Assembly: GCF_036242395.1 (NCBI RefSeq) | Contig: NZ_CP108458.1 | Coordinates: 7,068,001 to 7,132,000 of the forward strand | DNA: 64,000 bases | DNA from: Kitasatospora sp. NBC_01266 | Lineage (GTDB): Bacteria > Actinomycetota > Actinomycetes > Streptomycetales > Streptomycetaceae | Reading direction: 5' to 3' | In this document: positions 8,982 through 19,358 of the stretch, one piece after another | Position numbering within the stretch: position 1 is the stretch's first letter | Layout: every line of letters starts with the position of its first letter | The notes under the pieces: model-generated | The model's database searches: none | What the model was told of the DNA's origin: nothing | Seen by the model: only the letters and a program-made list of their open reading frames with translations | Program-made: the position numbers and the translations under genes

Positions 8982-9008
8982 GGCAGGGGTGGCAGGGGTG
9001 GCAGGGGT
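8982..9008. repeat. 3 x 9-bp tandem repeat
   Basis: GGCAGGGGT is repeated three times without change between the MFS gene and the epimerase start. Such a tract can vary in copy number by slippage. Confidence 0.85.
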
Positions 9009-9037
9009 GGCTGGGAGCGAGGTGAGCTGACGGTACG

Positions 9038-10270
9038 TCAGACAGGCGGCGCGGCACGCCGATCGGTGAGCCAGAGCCCGCCCGCGAGTACGGCGAGGCC
9101 GAGGCCGCTCAGGCAGCTGCCGGACCAACCCGCCTCGCTGTACAGGGTGGTGGCGACGCCGGCGCCGGCCGCCCCGCCGAGGAAGTAGGCGGTCATGTAG
9201 GCGGTGGTCACCCGTGAGCGCACTGCCGCCGGGTAGGCGTAGATCCGGGCCTGGTTGAGCACGTTGACGCCCTGCGCCCCGGCGTCCAGCAGCAGGATCC
9301 CGGCGATCAGCGGCAGCAGGTGGTGACCGCCGGTCAGCAGGGCCCAGGCGATGCCGACGGTGAGCAGCAGCAGTCCGGTCGCGCGGTGCGCGATGCCCCG
9401 GTCCTGCAGCCGTCCGGCGGGCTGCGCGCCGGCGGCACCGGCCGCACCGAGCAGGCCGAACAGGCCGATGGTGGCGGGGGAGTAGTGGTACGGGCGGTCG
9501 GTGAGCAGGAACGGCAGTGCGGTCCACAGGAGTTGGAAGCAGGCGAAGGCGAGCGCGCCCGCCGCCATCCGACGGCGCAGGAAGGGCTCGCGCCGGACCA
9601 GGGCGACGATCGAGCCGAGCAGTCGCGGGTAGCTCTGCCCCTGGTCGGCCGCCGGCAGCCGCGGCAGGCCGAACCGCAGCGCGAGGGCCAGCAGGGCGAC
9701 GGCCGCCGCCGCGATGCCGTACACCGCGCGCCAGCCGGCCAGTTCCTCGAGCAGGCCGGAGGCGGTGCGGGCCAGCAGGACCCCGAGCAGCAGCCCGGTC
9801 ATCAGGGTGCCCACCACCCGCCCGCGCTGCTCGGGGCGGGCGAGCGTGGCGGCCAGCGGGATCAGCACGCTGATGGCCGAGCCGGTCAACCCGACCACGG
9901 CCAGCAGCGGCAGCAGCACCCCCATCCCCGGCGCCAGCGCGACGCCCGCCAGCGCCACCGCGTCCACGCAGAGCATCACCACCACCAGTCGCCGCCGGGC
10001 GAGCAGATCGCCGAGCGGCACCAGCAGGACCAGGCCGAGCGCGTACCCGACCTGGTTGACCGTCATGCAGAGCCCGGCCACCCCGGACGACACCCGCAGG
10101 CTGCGGGCCAGCACGGGCAGCAGCGGCTGCGCGTAGTAGTTGTCGGCCACGACCAGTCCGCACGCCGTGGCCAGCAGCAGCACCAGCGGCCTGGACAGCC
10201 CGGCGGCGGGAGCGGGTGGGGGAGCGGGTGGCGGGACAGGGGTGGCGGCGACGGCCCGAGGAATGGTCAC
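9038..10270 (-). CDS. MFS transporter (drug/metabolite exporter type)
   Basis: 410-residue major facilitator with about 12 hydrophobic segments and a Pro/Ala-rich cytosolic N-tail. Motif A-like loop VLLVPLGDLLARRRLVV lies between helices 2 and 3, and NYYAQPLLPVLARSL near residue 44 is typical of the YfcJ/NepI-like exporters. The start is GTG 10270. It is divergent from a MocR regulator with only 70 bp between, a layout that usually means direct control by that regulator. The cargo is unknown. Confidence 0.9.
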   Translation of the reverse strand: MTIPRAVAATPVPPPAPPPAPAAGLSRPLVLLLATACGLVVADNYYAQPLLPVLARSLRVSSGVAGLCMTVNQVGYALGLVLLVPLGDLLARRRLVVVMLCVDAVALAGVALAPGMGVLLPLLAVVGLTGSAISVLIPLAATLARPEQRGRVVGTLMTGLLLGVLLARTASGLLEELAGWRAVYGIAAAAVALLALALRFGLPRLPAADQGQSYPRLLGSIVALVRREPFLRRRMAAGALAFACFQLLWTALPFLLTDRPYHYSPATIGLFGLLGAAGAAGAQPAGRLQDRGIAHRATGLLLLTVGIAWALLTGGHHLLPLIAGILLLDAGAQGVNVLNQARIYAYPAAVRSRVTTAYMTAYFLGGAAGAGVATTLYSEAGWSGSCLSGLGLAVLAGGLWLTDRRAAPPV

Positions 10271-10304
10271 GTGATCAAATTAGAAGCCGATCGGACCAAT
10301 GACA

Positions 10305-10337
10305 TGAGCCAATCGCCTGCCAGTGAAGTGAGCCAAA
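10305..10337. promoter_or_regulatory. Candidate MocR operator (direct repeats)
   Basis: TGAGCCAA at 10305-10312 and again at 10329-10336 (24 bp apart) lie in the 70-bp space between the divergent MFS and MocR genes. MocR proteins commonly bind spaced direct repeats. No DNA-binding evidence exists here. Confidence 0.45.
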
Positions 10338-10340
10338 ACC

Positions 10341-11783
10341 ATGCCCAGCCCGCACCCCTCCGCCGGTCTCGACCTGCTGATCGAACTCGGCCCCCCGGGG
10401 CCCCGGGGCGCACGCCGCCGCTCGGTCGAGGAGGCGCTGCGCACGGCGATCCGGGAGGGGCGGCTGGCGCCCGGGGTCCGGCTGCCGGCCACCCGTGACC
10501 TGGCCGAGCAACTCGGCCTGGCCCGGGGCACGGTGACCCAGGCCTACGAGCAACTGATCGCCGAGGGCTGGCTGACCGCCCGCACCAAGGCGGGCACCCG
10601 GGTCGCCGCCGGTGGTGCCGCTCAGGCGGTGCGCGCCACCGACCCGCCGCCGTCCCCGCCGCCGCCCGCCGCGCCGACCGAGCCGCGTCACGACCTCAGC
10701 CCCGGCCGCCCCGACCTCTCCTCCTTCCCGCGCGCCGCCTGGTCCCGCGCCCTGCGCCGGGCGATCCACGAGGCGCCGGCGGAGGCGTTCGGCTACGGCG
10801 ACCCGCGCGGCCGGATCGAGCTGCGCACCGCGCTGGCCGCCTACCTCGGCCGGGTGCGCGGGGTCCGGGTGGCCCCGGAGCAGCTGCTGATCTGCTCGGG
10901 CTTCACCCAGGCACTCGGCCTGCTCGCCGAGGTCCTCGCCGGGACGGGCGTGCGCGCCCTCGCGATCGAGAACCCCGCGATGCCCGAGCACGTGGCGATC
11001 GCCGCGGCCCGGCTCGCGGTGCGGGACGTCACCGTGGACGACCAGGGCCTGCGGGTCGGCGAGTTGGCCGACGGCGATGCCCGGGCGGTGGTCTGCACCC
11101 CGGCGCACCAGTTCCCGCTGGGGGTCAGCATGTCCCCGGCCCGCCGGGCGGCCCTGCTGGCCTGGGCCGAGGAGTGCGACGGCTGGATCGTGGAGGACGA
11201 CTACGACGGCGAATTCCGGTACGACCGAAGGCCAGTGGGCGCCCTCCAGGCCCGCCGGCCGGACCGGGTGGTGTACGCCGGATCGGTCAGCAAGGCGCTG
11301 GGCCCGGCGGTGCGGCTCGGCTGGATCGCCTGCCCGCCCCGGCTGTTGGAGCCGCTGGTGACGGCCAAGTACCTGGCGGACCGTCAGACCCCGGTGATGG
11401 AGCAGCTGGCACTCGCGGAGCTGCTGGATTCCGGTGCCTACGACCACCACCTGCGCACCATGCGGCGCGGCTACCGGCGTCGCCGGGACACCCTGGTGCG
11501 GGCGGTGGCCGAGCAACTGCCGCCGGGTGCCCGGCTCTCCGGGATCGCCGCCGGCCTGCACGCGATCGTCCGACTCCCCGCCGACCGGGGCCTGGACGAG
11601 CAGCGGATCGGCGCCGCGCTGCGCCAGGGGTCGGTCCGGGCCCGACTGCTCGGCGAGTACCTGCGCGGTGCGGCCGGGGCCGAGGCGCCGCCTGCCCTGG
11701 TGGTCGGCTACGCGACCCCGAGCGCGCACGCCTACGCCGGCGCGGTGGACGCGCTGCTCGGCGTGCTGCGCGGTCTGGGGTAG
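10341..11783 (+). CDS. MocR-type (GntR-HTH / aminotransferase fold) regulator
   Basis: 480-residue PLP-binding transcription factor. A GntR winged helix occupies about residues 25-85 (REGRLAPGVRLPATRDLAEQ, GLARGTVTQAYEQL), joined by a Pro-rich linker to a fold type I aminotransferase domain. Lys318 in YAGSVSKALGPAVRLGW is the expected PLP Schiff-base lysine and VEDDYDGEFRY is the Asp-containing cofactor motif. MocR proteins sense PLP or amines and often control the divergent gene, here the exporter. The effector is unknown. Confidence 0.92.
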   Translation: MPSPHPSAGLDLLIELGPPGPRGARRRSVEEALRTAIREGRLAPGVRLPATRDLAEQLGLARGTVTQAYEQLIAEGWLTARTKAGTRVAAGGAAQAVRATDPPPSPPPPAAPTEPRHDLSPGRPDLSSFPRAAWSRALRRAIHEAPAEAFGYGDPRGRIELRTALAAYLGRVRGVRVAPEQLLICSGFTQALGLLAEVLAGTGVRALAIENPAMPEHVAIAAARLAVRDVTVDDQGLRVGELADGDARAVVCTPAHQFPLGVSMSPARRAALLAWAEECDGWIVEDDYDGEFRYDRRPVGALQARRPDRVVYAGSVSKALGPAVRLGWIACPPRLLEPLVTAKYLADRQTPVMEQLALAELLDSGAYDHHLRTMRRGYRRRRDTLVRAVAEQLPPGARLSGIAAGLHAIVRLPADRGLDEQRIGAALRQGSVRARLLGEYLRGAAGAEAPPALVVGYATPSAHAYAGAVDALLGVLRGLG

Positions 11784-12128
11784 CGGTCCGGGTGGGCGGG
11801 GCCGAGGTAGTGGTCCGGGGAGGCGGGTCCGAGGTGGTGATCCGGGGCTGCGGGCGGGCAGCACGGGGAGCCGCCCGCCCGCGTGGGGGTGCGGGCGGGC
11901 GGCGGTCCGGTGGGGGGAGAGAAGCGGCGTGGGTGACCGCGGTGGCGGCGCCATGCAGATGGGTGGGCATGGCGAACGACACGTGAAGATTCAACTATTC
12001 GGATAACACTATTCCGTGTCTGCATGTCCCTGTCCAGCTTTTCGTGCATTAATGCGTGATGGCTGTACCTACTAGTATGTACAGTGTTCCGCGAAAGCAG
12101 CAGCCGGACCGAACAGGGGAGGCGCCCG
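11784..12128. other. 345-bp intergenic region with a palindrome
   Basis: No gene is seen. The first 200 bases are GC-rich repeats of the form GGTCCGGG. The last 130 bases are clearly more AT-rich and promoter-like, with ACTATTC repeated twice and the palindrome at 12064-12083. Confidence 0.6.
12064..12083. promoter_or_regulatory. 20-bp palindromic operator candidate
   Basis: TGTACCTACTAGTATGTACA is a 20-bp inverted repeat with a single mismatched pair and a CTAG centre. It ends 45 bp before the start of the DUF4865 gene and is the right size for a TetR- or PadR-family dimer. Confidence 0.6.
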
Positions 12129-12722
12129 ATGCACGCGATGCAGTACGAGATCACGCTGCCGGCCGACTACGACATGGAGATCATCCGCCACCGGGTCGCG
12201 ACCAGGGGCGGGCAACTGGACCGGTTCCCGGGCCTGGCGCTGAAGGCCTACCTGATCCGCGAGCGCGGGGTGGCCGGCTCGACCGTCAACCAGTACGCGC
12301 CGTTCTACCTCTGGCGGACGGACGAGGGGGCCAACCGCTTCCTCTGGGGCCCCGGATTCCGCGGCCTCAGCCAGGACTTCGGGCGGCCGGTGGTCCGCTC
12401 CTGGCTCGGCCTGGCCGTGCAGGACGGGCCGGACCGCGCCGCGGACCCGACCGTCGCCGACCGCCTGCGCACGCCCATCGGGCCCGACCGGGACCCGGCC
12501 GAGGCGATCGAGCAGGCCCTGGCCGAGCTGCCCGCCGACCGTCCGGGCGTGCACACCATCGCGCTGGCCGTCGACACCGCCCGCTGGGAGCTGCTGACCT
12601 TCACCCTCTGGGCCGGGGAGCCCGAGGCCGACGCGCCCGGCCCCGAACTCGGCGAGCGCTACCGGGTGCTGCACCTCAGCCGCCCGGAGCTGGCGGACCT
12701 GCCACGCGGCCGGCACTGGTGA
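12129..12722 (+). CDS. DUF4865 family protein
   Basis: 197-residue protein starting MHAMQYEITLPADYDM, with the family pattern RHRVATRGGQLDRFPGLALKAYLIRERG, NQYAPFYLWR and FLWGPGFRGLSQDFGRP. DUF4865 has no established biochemical role. AGGGGAGG ends 6 nt before ATG 12129. It is followed 94 bp later by the phosphotriesterase-like gene on the same strand, and the pair is flanked by an SDR and a TetR regulator, so a shared small-molecule or stress function is likely but unproven. Confidence 0.85.
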   Translation: MHAMQYEITLPADYDMEIIRHRVATRGGQLDRFPGLALKAYLIRERGVAGSTVNQYAPFYLWRTDEGANRFLWGPGFRGLSQDFGRPVVRSWLGLAVQDGPDRAADPTVADRLRTPIGPDRDPAEAIEQALAELPADRPGVHTIALAVDTARWELLTFTLWAGEPEADAPGPELGERYRVLHLSRPELADLPRGRHW

Positions 12723-12816
12723 CCGGCGGTCAACTCCAGCCCTCCGACAGCGCCGGCAGTCCCGCCGGCGCCGACAGCCCAGACCACGCCGCCCCCCAGA
12801 GCCGAGGAGCCCGGGT

Positions 12817-13728
12817 ATGACCACCCCAGCCGTCCGCACCGTGCTCGGCGATCTCGACCCCGCCGAACTGGGCGTCACCGACGCGCACGACCACCTCTTC
12901 CTGAGCAGCGCCAAGCTCCCCGGCCAGGAGCTGGACGACCCGCTCGCCGCCGCCGCCGAACTCGCGGCGTTCCGCGCGGCGGGCGGCCGGGCGGTGATCC
13001 AGTGGACGCCGTACGGCATGGGCCGTCGCGCCGCCGAACTGCCCGCCCTGTCCCGGGCGAGCGGGGTGCACCTGGTCGCGGCCACCGGGTTGCACCAGGC
13101 CGGACACTACGAGCGGCTCCCCGACCTGGACACCCTGGCCGAGCTCTTCGTCCGTGAGCTGACCCGGGGCATCGGCGGCGGGGAAGCGCCCAGGGTCGGT
13201 CTGATCAAGGTGGCCGGCGGCTACCACGGGCTGGATCCGCACGCCCGCCGCACCATGACGGCCGCCGCCGAGGCGCATCACGCCACCGGCGCGCCGATCG
13301 CCGTCCACCACGAGCACGGCACGGCCGCGCCCGAGGTGGTCGAACTGCTCTGCGGGCGGCTCGCGGTGCCGCCGAGCAGCGTGATCCTCGGCCACCTCAA
13401 CCGCTTCCCCGAGCCGGGGATCCACCAGGAGCTGGCCGCCACCGGCGCGTACCTGGCCTTCGACGGGCCCTCCCGGGCGCACCACGCCACCGACTGGCGG
13501 TTGCTCGACTGCCTGGCCGCACTCGCCGGGGCCGGCCACGGCGAGCGCCTGCTGCTGGGCGGGGACACCGTGGTCAGGTCGGCCCGCGCGGCCGACGGCG
13601 AAGGGCCGGGGATGCCGTTCCTGCTCACCGGCCTGCGCCCGAGGCTGCGCCGCGCGCTGGGTGAGGAGCAGACCGACCTGATCTTCCGGCAGAACCCGGC
13701 CCGCGCCTTCGCGGCCGACTGGCGCTGA
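12817..13728 (+). CDS. Phosphotriesterase-family metal-dependent hydrolase
   Basis: 303-residue amidohydrolase-superfamily protein of the phosphotriesterase branch. The HxH metal motif is His24/His26 in TDAHDHLFL, a lysine in VGLIKVAGGYHG (Lys131) fits the bridging, carboxylated lysine, and later His/Asp ligands are suggested by IAVHHEHGT, ILGHLNRFP and LLLGGDTVV. Members act as lactonases or esterases; the substrate is unknown. GAGGAG sits 7 nt before ATG 12817. Probably co-transcribed with the DUF4865 gene. Confidence 0.85.
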   Translation: MTTPAVRTVLGDLDPAELGVTDAHDHLFLSSAKLPGQELDDPLAAAAELAAFRAAGGRAVIQWTPYGMGRRAAELPALSRASGVHLVAATGLHQAGHYERLPDLDTLAELFVRELTRGIGGGEAPRVGLIKVAGGYHGLDPHARRTMTAAAEAHHATGAPIAVHHEHGTAAPEVVELLCGRLAVPPSSVILGHLNRFPEPGIHQELAATGAYLAFDGPSRAHHATDWRLLDCLAALAGAGHGERLLLGGDTVVRSARAADGEGPGMPFLLTGLRPRLRRALGEEQTDLIFRQNPARAFAADWR

Positions 13729-13734
13729 CGCCTG

Positions 13735-13766
13735 CGGGCCGGGGGATCCGCCTGTCCCCCGGCCCG
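13735..13766. terminator. Bidirectional hairpin terminator
   Basis: A 12-bp perfect stem (13735-13746 with 13755-13766) and an 8-nt loop lie between the convergent hydrolase and SDR genes. Confidence 0.72.
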
Positions 13767-13788
13767 ATGCCTCCCCGGCCCGCGGGGG

Positions 13789-14553
13789 TCACATGTGGGT
13801 GCCGCCGTCGATCCGGATCTCGGTGCCGGTGACGAAGGCGCCGTCCTCGCTCGCCAGCATCGCGATCACGCCGGCCACCGTCTCCGGGCCGGCGAAGCCC
13901 GAGCCGAGCGCGGGCGAGAGCTTGGCCAGCAGGCTGAAGTCGGCATCGGCCGGCAGGCCGGGGTTGTTGGTCATGCCGCTGTCGATGCTGCCCGGCGCGA
14001 CGCAGACCGCGCGCAGGCCCTGCTTGCTGTACTCCTGCGCGATCGCGTGGGTGAAGGACTGGATGCCGCCCTTGGTCGCGGCGTACGCGGCCATGTACGG
14101 GTGGGCGAAACTCGCCGAGGTGGAGCTGAAGTTGACCACCACGCCGGAGCCCGAGGCGAGCAGCGCGGGCAGCGCCTCGCGGGTCATCAGGAAGGTGCCG
14201 GTCAGGTTCACCTTCAGCAGGGTGTTCCAGAACTCCAGGCTGGTCAGGTGGGTGTGCGAGGAGCGCAGGATCCCGGCGGCGTTGACCAGGACGTCGAGGC
14301 CGCCCAGGCGCTCGATCGCGGCGGCCACCCCGGCCTGGACCGACGACTCGTCGGAGATGTCCAGCACGGCGGTGGTCAGCCGCTCGGCGGTGCCCTCGGC
14401 GGCGGCCCGCTCGGCGGTCTCGCGCAGCCCGGCCTCGTTCACGTCCACCGCGACGACCTGGCCGCCCTCGGCCAGCAGACGGTGCACGGTGGCCCGGCCG
14501 ATGCCGGAACCGCCGCCGGTGACCAGGATTCGACGACCGGAAAAGCGCTGCAT
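13789..14553 (-). CDS. SDR family NAD(P)-dependent oxidoreductase
   Basis: 254-residue classical short-chain dehydrogenase. The Rossmann turn VTGGGSGIGRATV is near residue 11, NAAGIL gives the structural Asn motif, NFSSTSASFAHPYMAAYAATKGG holds the catalytic Ser and YxxxK, and CVAPGSIDSGMT closes the cofactor loop. The substrate is unknown. It is divergent from a TetR regulator, with a perfect palindrome between them, which suggests that regulator controls it. Confidence 0.92.
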   Translation of the reverse strand: MQRFSGRRILVTGGGSGIGRATVHRLLAEGGQVVAVDVNEAGLRETAERAAAEGTAERLTTAVLDISDESSVQAGVAAAIERLGGLDVLVNAAGILRSSHTHLTSLEFWNTLLKVNLTGTFLMTREALPALLASGSGVVVNFSSTSASFAHPYMAAYAATKGGIQSFTHAIAQEYSKQGLRAVCVAPGSIDSGMTNNPGLPADADFSLLAKLSPALGSGFAGPETVAGVIAMLASEDGAFVTGTEIRIDGGTHM

Positions 14554-14629
14554 GGTGGTGCTCCGTTCTCAGGGCTGCTCTCAAGCGGCGAACGCTGTGC
14601 CGCGGTCGCACAGTCACCGTACGCCGGGA

Positions 14630-14644
14630 TGGCACGTTGTGCCA
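14630..14644. promoter_or_regulatory. TetR-type operator candidate between SDR and tetR
   Basis: TGGCACGTTGTGCCA is a perfect inverted repeat (6-bp arms, 3-bp centre) in the divergent promoter region. A further TGCCAGGTAGGCA follows at about 14656, possibly a second half-matched site. Confidence 0.6.
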
Positions 14645-14691
14645 CTTTGACATGCAATGCCAGGTAGGCAGGAACGGCGTAGCGTGGGGGC

Positions 14692-15384
14692 ATGACCGAC
14701 CGTCCCGTTCCGACCGCCGACCGCCTGTCCCCGCTCGCCCAGGGCCTGCCCGCTGCCGCCCGCCCGTCCCTCACGGACCGGCGCCGGGCCGAGACCCAGC
14801 TGGAGATCGCCATCACGGCCGCCGCGCTCTTCGCCGAACGCGGCGTGGAGGGGACCGGGGCCGAGGAGATCGCCCGCGCCTCGGGCGTCGCGCTGCGCAC
14901 CTTCTACCGCTACTTCCGCACCAAGGAGGAGGCCGTCGCCCCGCTGCTCGCCGCCGGGGGCCGGCGCTGGCTGGAGCTGGTCGCCGCCGGCCCGGCCGAG
15001 CTGCCGGTGCCACTGGTGCTGGAGCGGGCGGCCGTCGAGGCGCTCGCGGCGGCGGACGAGCGGGCGGTGACGGCGCTGCGCTGGACCCGCGCGCTGCTCA
15101 CCGATCCGGGGCTGCGCCGGGTCTGGCAGGGGGTGCACCAGGACTCGGAGGAGGCGCTGGTGCCGATCCTGGCCGAGCGCTGCGGCGCGGGCGTCGACCC
15201 GCTGGAGGTGCGGCTGGCGGCGGCGGCGGCCACCGCCGCGATCCGGGTCGCACTGGAGACCTGGGCGGCCGCCGAGGACGCCCCGACCGAGGGCCCGCAG
15301 GCGCCGGGCCCGCTGGCCGCGCGCTGCCTGCGTGAGTTGACGGCGGGGCTGCGGCTCTGGAACGGCGAGGCCGGCCGGGACTGA
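14692..15384 (+). CDS. TetR/AcrR family transcriptional regulator
   Basis: 230-residue repressor. The N-terminal HTH at about residues 28-75 reads TAAALFAERGVEGTGAEEIA then SGVALRTFYRYFRTKEEA, typical of the family; the C-terminal helical domain is variable and would bind a ligand that cannot be predicted. Divergent from the SDR gene with a perfect palindrome between, so autoregulation and control of the SDR are likely. Confidence 0.92.
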   Translation: MTDRPVPTADRLSPLAQGLPAAARPSLTDRRRAETQLEIAITAAALFAERGVEGTGAEEIARASGVALRTFYRYFRTKEEAVAPLLAAGGRRWLELVAAGPAELPVPLVLERAAVEALAAADERAVTALRWTRALLTDPGLRRVWQGVHQDSEEALVPILAERCGAGVDPLEVRLAAAAATAAIRVALETWAAAEDAPTEGPQAPGPLAARCLRELTAGLRLWNGEAGRD

Positions 15385-15387
15385 GCC

Positions 15388-15444
15388 GGCAGCCGGTGAC
15401 CGACGCGGCAGCCGGTGACCGACGCGGCAGCCGGTGACCGACGC
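15388..15444. repeat. 3 x 19-bp tandem repeat
   Basis: GGCAGCCGGTGACCGACGC occurs three times head to tail directly after the tetR stop. A degenerate GGTCGGTGGACG repeat follows. Confidence 0.9.
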
Positions 15445-15486
15445 GACGGGGTCGGTGGACGGGACGACGGGTCGGTGGACGACGCG

Positions 15487-15526
15487 ACGGCGGGGTCCGG
15501 CCTGCTCCCAGGCCGGACCCCGCCGT
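15487..15526. terminator. Strong bidirectional terminator
   Basis: Perfect 18-bp stem (15487-15504 with 15509-15526) and a 4-nt CTCC loop between the convergent tetR and MoaF-like genes. Confidence 0.85.
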
Positions 15527-15550
15527 CGTCTCAGCGGGAGTGCCGCAGTG

Positions 15551-15886
15551 TCAGGCGACCGGCTCCAGCGTCCCGGTGTGCAGCTCGCCGACCCGGCCGC
15601 CCTCGCCCTCGTAGGTCCAGAAGACCCGCACGGTCAGCGCGCCCAGATCCATCACGTGGCTGACCGTGATGCCGCTCTGCTCGGTCCAGCTCACGAAGTA
15701 CACGTCCGGCGCGACCCGCGCGACGTGCAGGGCCACGTCCTCCCACTGGCCCGCCGACTCGCCCAGGCCCTCCCAGCGCAGGCGCCGGCCGTCGGCCGAG
15801 TAGGCGTTGCGGAAGGCGGCGCCGTTGTCGACCTGGAAGAGGTAGGTCCGGCCGGCGAAGCCGGGCAGGTCAGCGGTCTCGGTCAT
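15551..15886 (-). CDS. MoaF-related domain protein
   Basis: 111-residue single-domain protein resembling the MoaF N-terminal/lipocalin-like domain: an all-beta pattern with TYLFQVDNGAAFRNAYSADG, LRWEGLGESAGQWEDV and PDVYFVSWTEQSGITVSHVMD. The role is unknown; MoaF-like proteins are suspected small-ligand binders or isomerases. The start is ATG 15886, and the gene ends at the strong terminator. Confidence 0.75.
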   Translation of the reverse strand: MTETADLPGFAGRTYLFQVDNGAAFRNAYSADGRRLRWEGLGESAGQWEDVALHVARVAPDVYFVSWTEQSGITVSHVMDLGALTVRVFWTYEGEGGRVGELHTGTLEPVA

Positions 15887-16112
15887 GCGGGCGGGTGTCC
15901 TCGTCTCTGGTCCGGCGTCGAAAAGTCGTGCGCCCCCAAGTTATCCGACCGGTGGCACGGCACGCGTGAAAACGAAGCCCGGGTAGCGGCGAGCGGCGGC
16001 AGAACGGAGGGACAATGGTTGCGCGACACGCCTGTGCCGCCGCGCGCCGGTCCTCGGGCCAGCGGGTGGCCCGCTGACGGGCGGGGCACAGTGGCGGGTC
16101 GGGAGGTCGAAC

Positions 16113-16307
16113 ATGCGCAAGGTCGTCGACTGCCGGGACTTCCCGAGCGAGACCAACTGCTCGCTGGCCATCTCCGGCGAGGAGGAAGAAGTGGTGCGGG
16201 CCGCCACCGAACACGCGGTCTCGGTCCACGGGCACACCGATTCCCCGGAACTGCGGGACCAGATCCGGGCCGGCCTCAAGGACGAGCTGCTTCTCCAGCA
16301 CACCTGA
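16113..16307 (+). CDS. DUF1059 domain protein
   Basis: 64-residue protein with the DUF1059 pattern: MRKVVDCRDFPSETNCSLAI with two cysteines, a Glu-rich helix, AVSVHGHTDSPELRDQIRAGL. Function unknown; the conserved Cys and His residues could bind a metal. ATG 16113 gives the conserved N-terminus. Confidence 0.85.
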   Translation: MRKVVDCRDFPSETNCSLAISGEEEEVVRAATEHAVSVHGHTDSPELRDQIRAGLKDELLLQHT

Positions 16308-16911
16308 GCACGCCCGACGTGGCACCTCTTGACCACGGTGGCACGATGGAGATGAGGGGTGCCGAAGGAGACGAACTTCGGCAACCGCGATCACCACACC
16401 CACCCGGAGGAGACGAACCCCGGGGCCCGACGGTGACCGCGGGTGATCCGGTATCCGGGCGCCGGCTCCGTGGAGCCCGAGGGGTACGGCGATCAAGTGA
16501 CTCCGCGGTGTACCTGGGATCGCGTTCAACGAGTTTTGCACACCCTGAACGGCACGCCCCCGGGATGGGGGACGTTGCCCACCTCGTCAGTGGGCCCCGC
16601 CCGGCACGGCGGACGCCCACCGGGCCGCCGGCCGCGACCGGCCGCCGATCGGCGGCGCGCCGACCGTGCCGCACCACCAGGCGCGACCGATCCCCGGCCT
16701 GCGCGGGACGGCCACCAGCCCAACTGATCTGCCCTAGGCACCCACTGGCCCACGGTCTCGCGAACCGCGGGCCAGTGCGCTGGGTGGGACTGGGGCTGGT
16801 TCTGAGCAGGCGTCAGGAGGCGCGTCAGTAATGCGTCAGGGTCGGGGTGATGGCCGTCGGGATGTCGTCAAGAACGGGCGAACCGGAGGTGAACTCCGGT
16901 GAGCTGGAGGG
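16308..16911. other. 604-bp region without a gene
   Basis: No reading frame here looks like protein in any frame. It contains one imperfect hairpin (16743-16756 with 16764-16777, 13 of 14 pairs, 7-nt loop) and probably the promoter of the WXG100-like pair near its end. Confidence 0.6.
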
Positions 16912-17372
16912 ATGTCGACCCCGCCAGAGAAAACGCCCGACGTACCCGGTCCGACCGGCGGCTACCGCAATGCCCCGGTCTCGGATCCGCCGTACAACGG
17001 GTCGTCGCCGTCGCAGCTGCCGCCGTTGCCGACGCTCGACGGCAGCCTGGTGGTCGACTTCTCCCTGCTGGCCAAGGCGGGCGGTGACGCGAGCAGCGCG
17101 GCCGCCACCATGGACTCCGCCTGGCAGGCGCTGAGTGCCGTCGCCCTGTTCGGTGCGGCGCCCTGGGGGGACGACGCGGCTCTCGGCCAGGGCTTCGACC
17201 AGGCCTTCGCGCAGCCGCGAGACGATCTCCTGAAGGCGGTGCAGGCGCTGCCGGCCACGCTGCGGAACCTCGCCGACGCCCTCGGCGGTGTCCACAGCGT
17301 CCTCAAGAACGGCGATGACACGGCAAAGGAGATCGTCGGGCCGTCCCCGTCCCTCGGTCACGGGAGTGTGTG

Positions 17373-17373
<1 letters not shown>
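16912..17373 (+). CDS. Small WXG100/ESX-like protein
   Basis: 153-residue protein with a Pro-rich N-tail (about 40 residues) and a helical domain resembling WXG100/ESX proteins: [22 protein letters not shown], then [16 protein letters not shown]-type spacing with the Trp-Gly turn, then a second helix ending near residue 140. ESX proteins form helical hairpins secreted by type VII systems, but no secretion ATPase lies nearby. The purine-rich GGAGGG abuts ATG 16912, closer than a normal ribosome site; no better in-frame start exists because a stop lies four codons upstream. Its stop overlaps the next start (TGATG). Confidence 0.6.
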
Positions 17374-19274
<1,901 letters not shown>

Positions 19275-19299
19275 CCGGAGCGCCCGATCGGGCAGCGCG

Positions 19300-19339
19300 G
19301 TGGCCGGGTGGTCCGCAACGTCGGCAACCACCCGGCCAC
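19300..19339. terminator. Bidirectional hairpin terminator
   Basis: 13-bp perfect stem (19300-19312 with 19327-19339) with a 14-nt loop between the convergent WXG100-like gene and the RNase gene. Confidence 0.7.
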
Positions 19340-19358
19340 AGCACGCGAACCAGCTGTC

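Noticed and set aside
16825-17361. 178-residue minus-strand frame over the small WXG100-like gene
   Set aside because: Antisense of the coupled pair; no motif.
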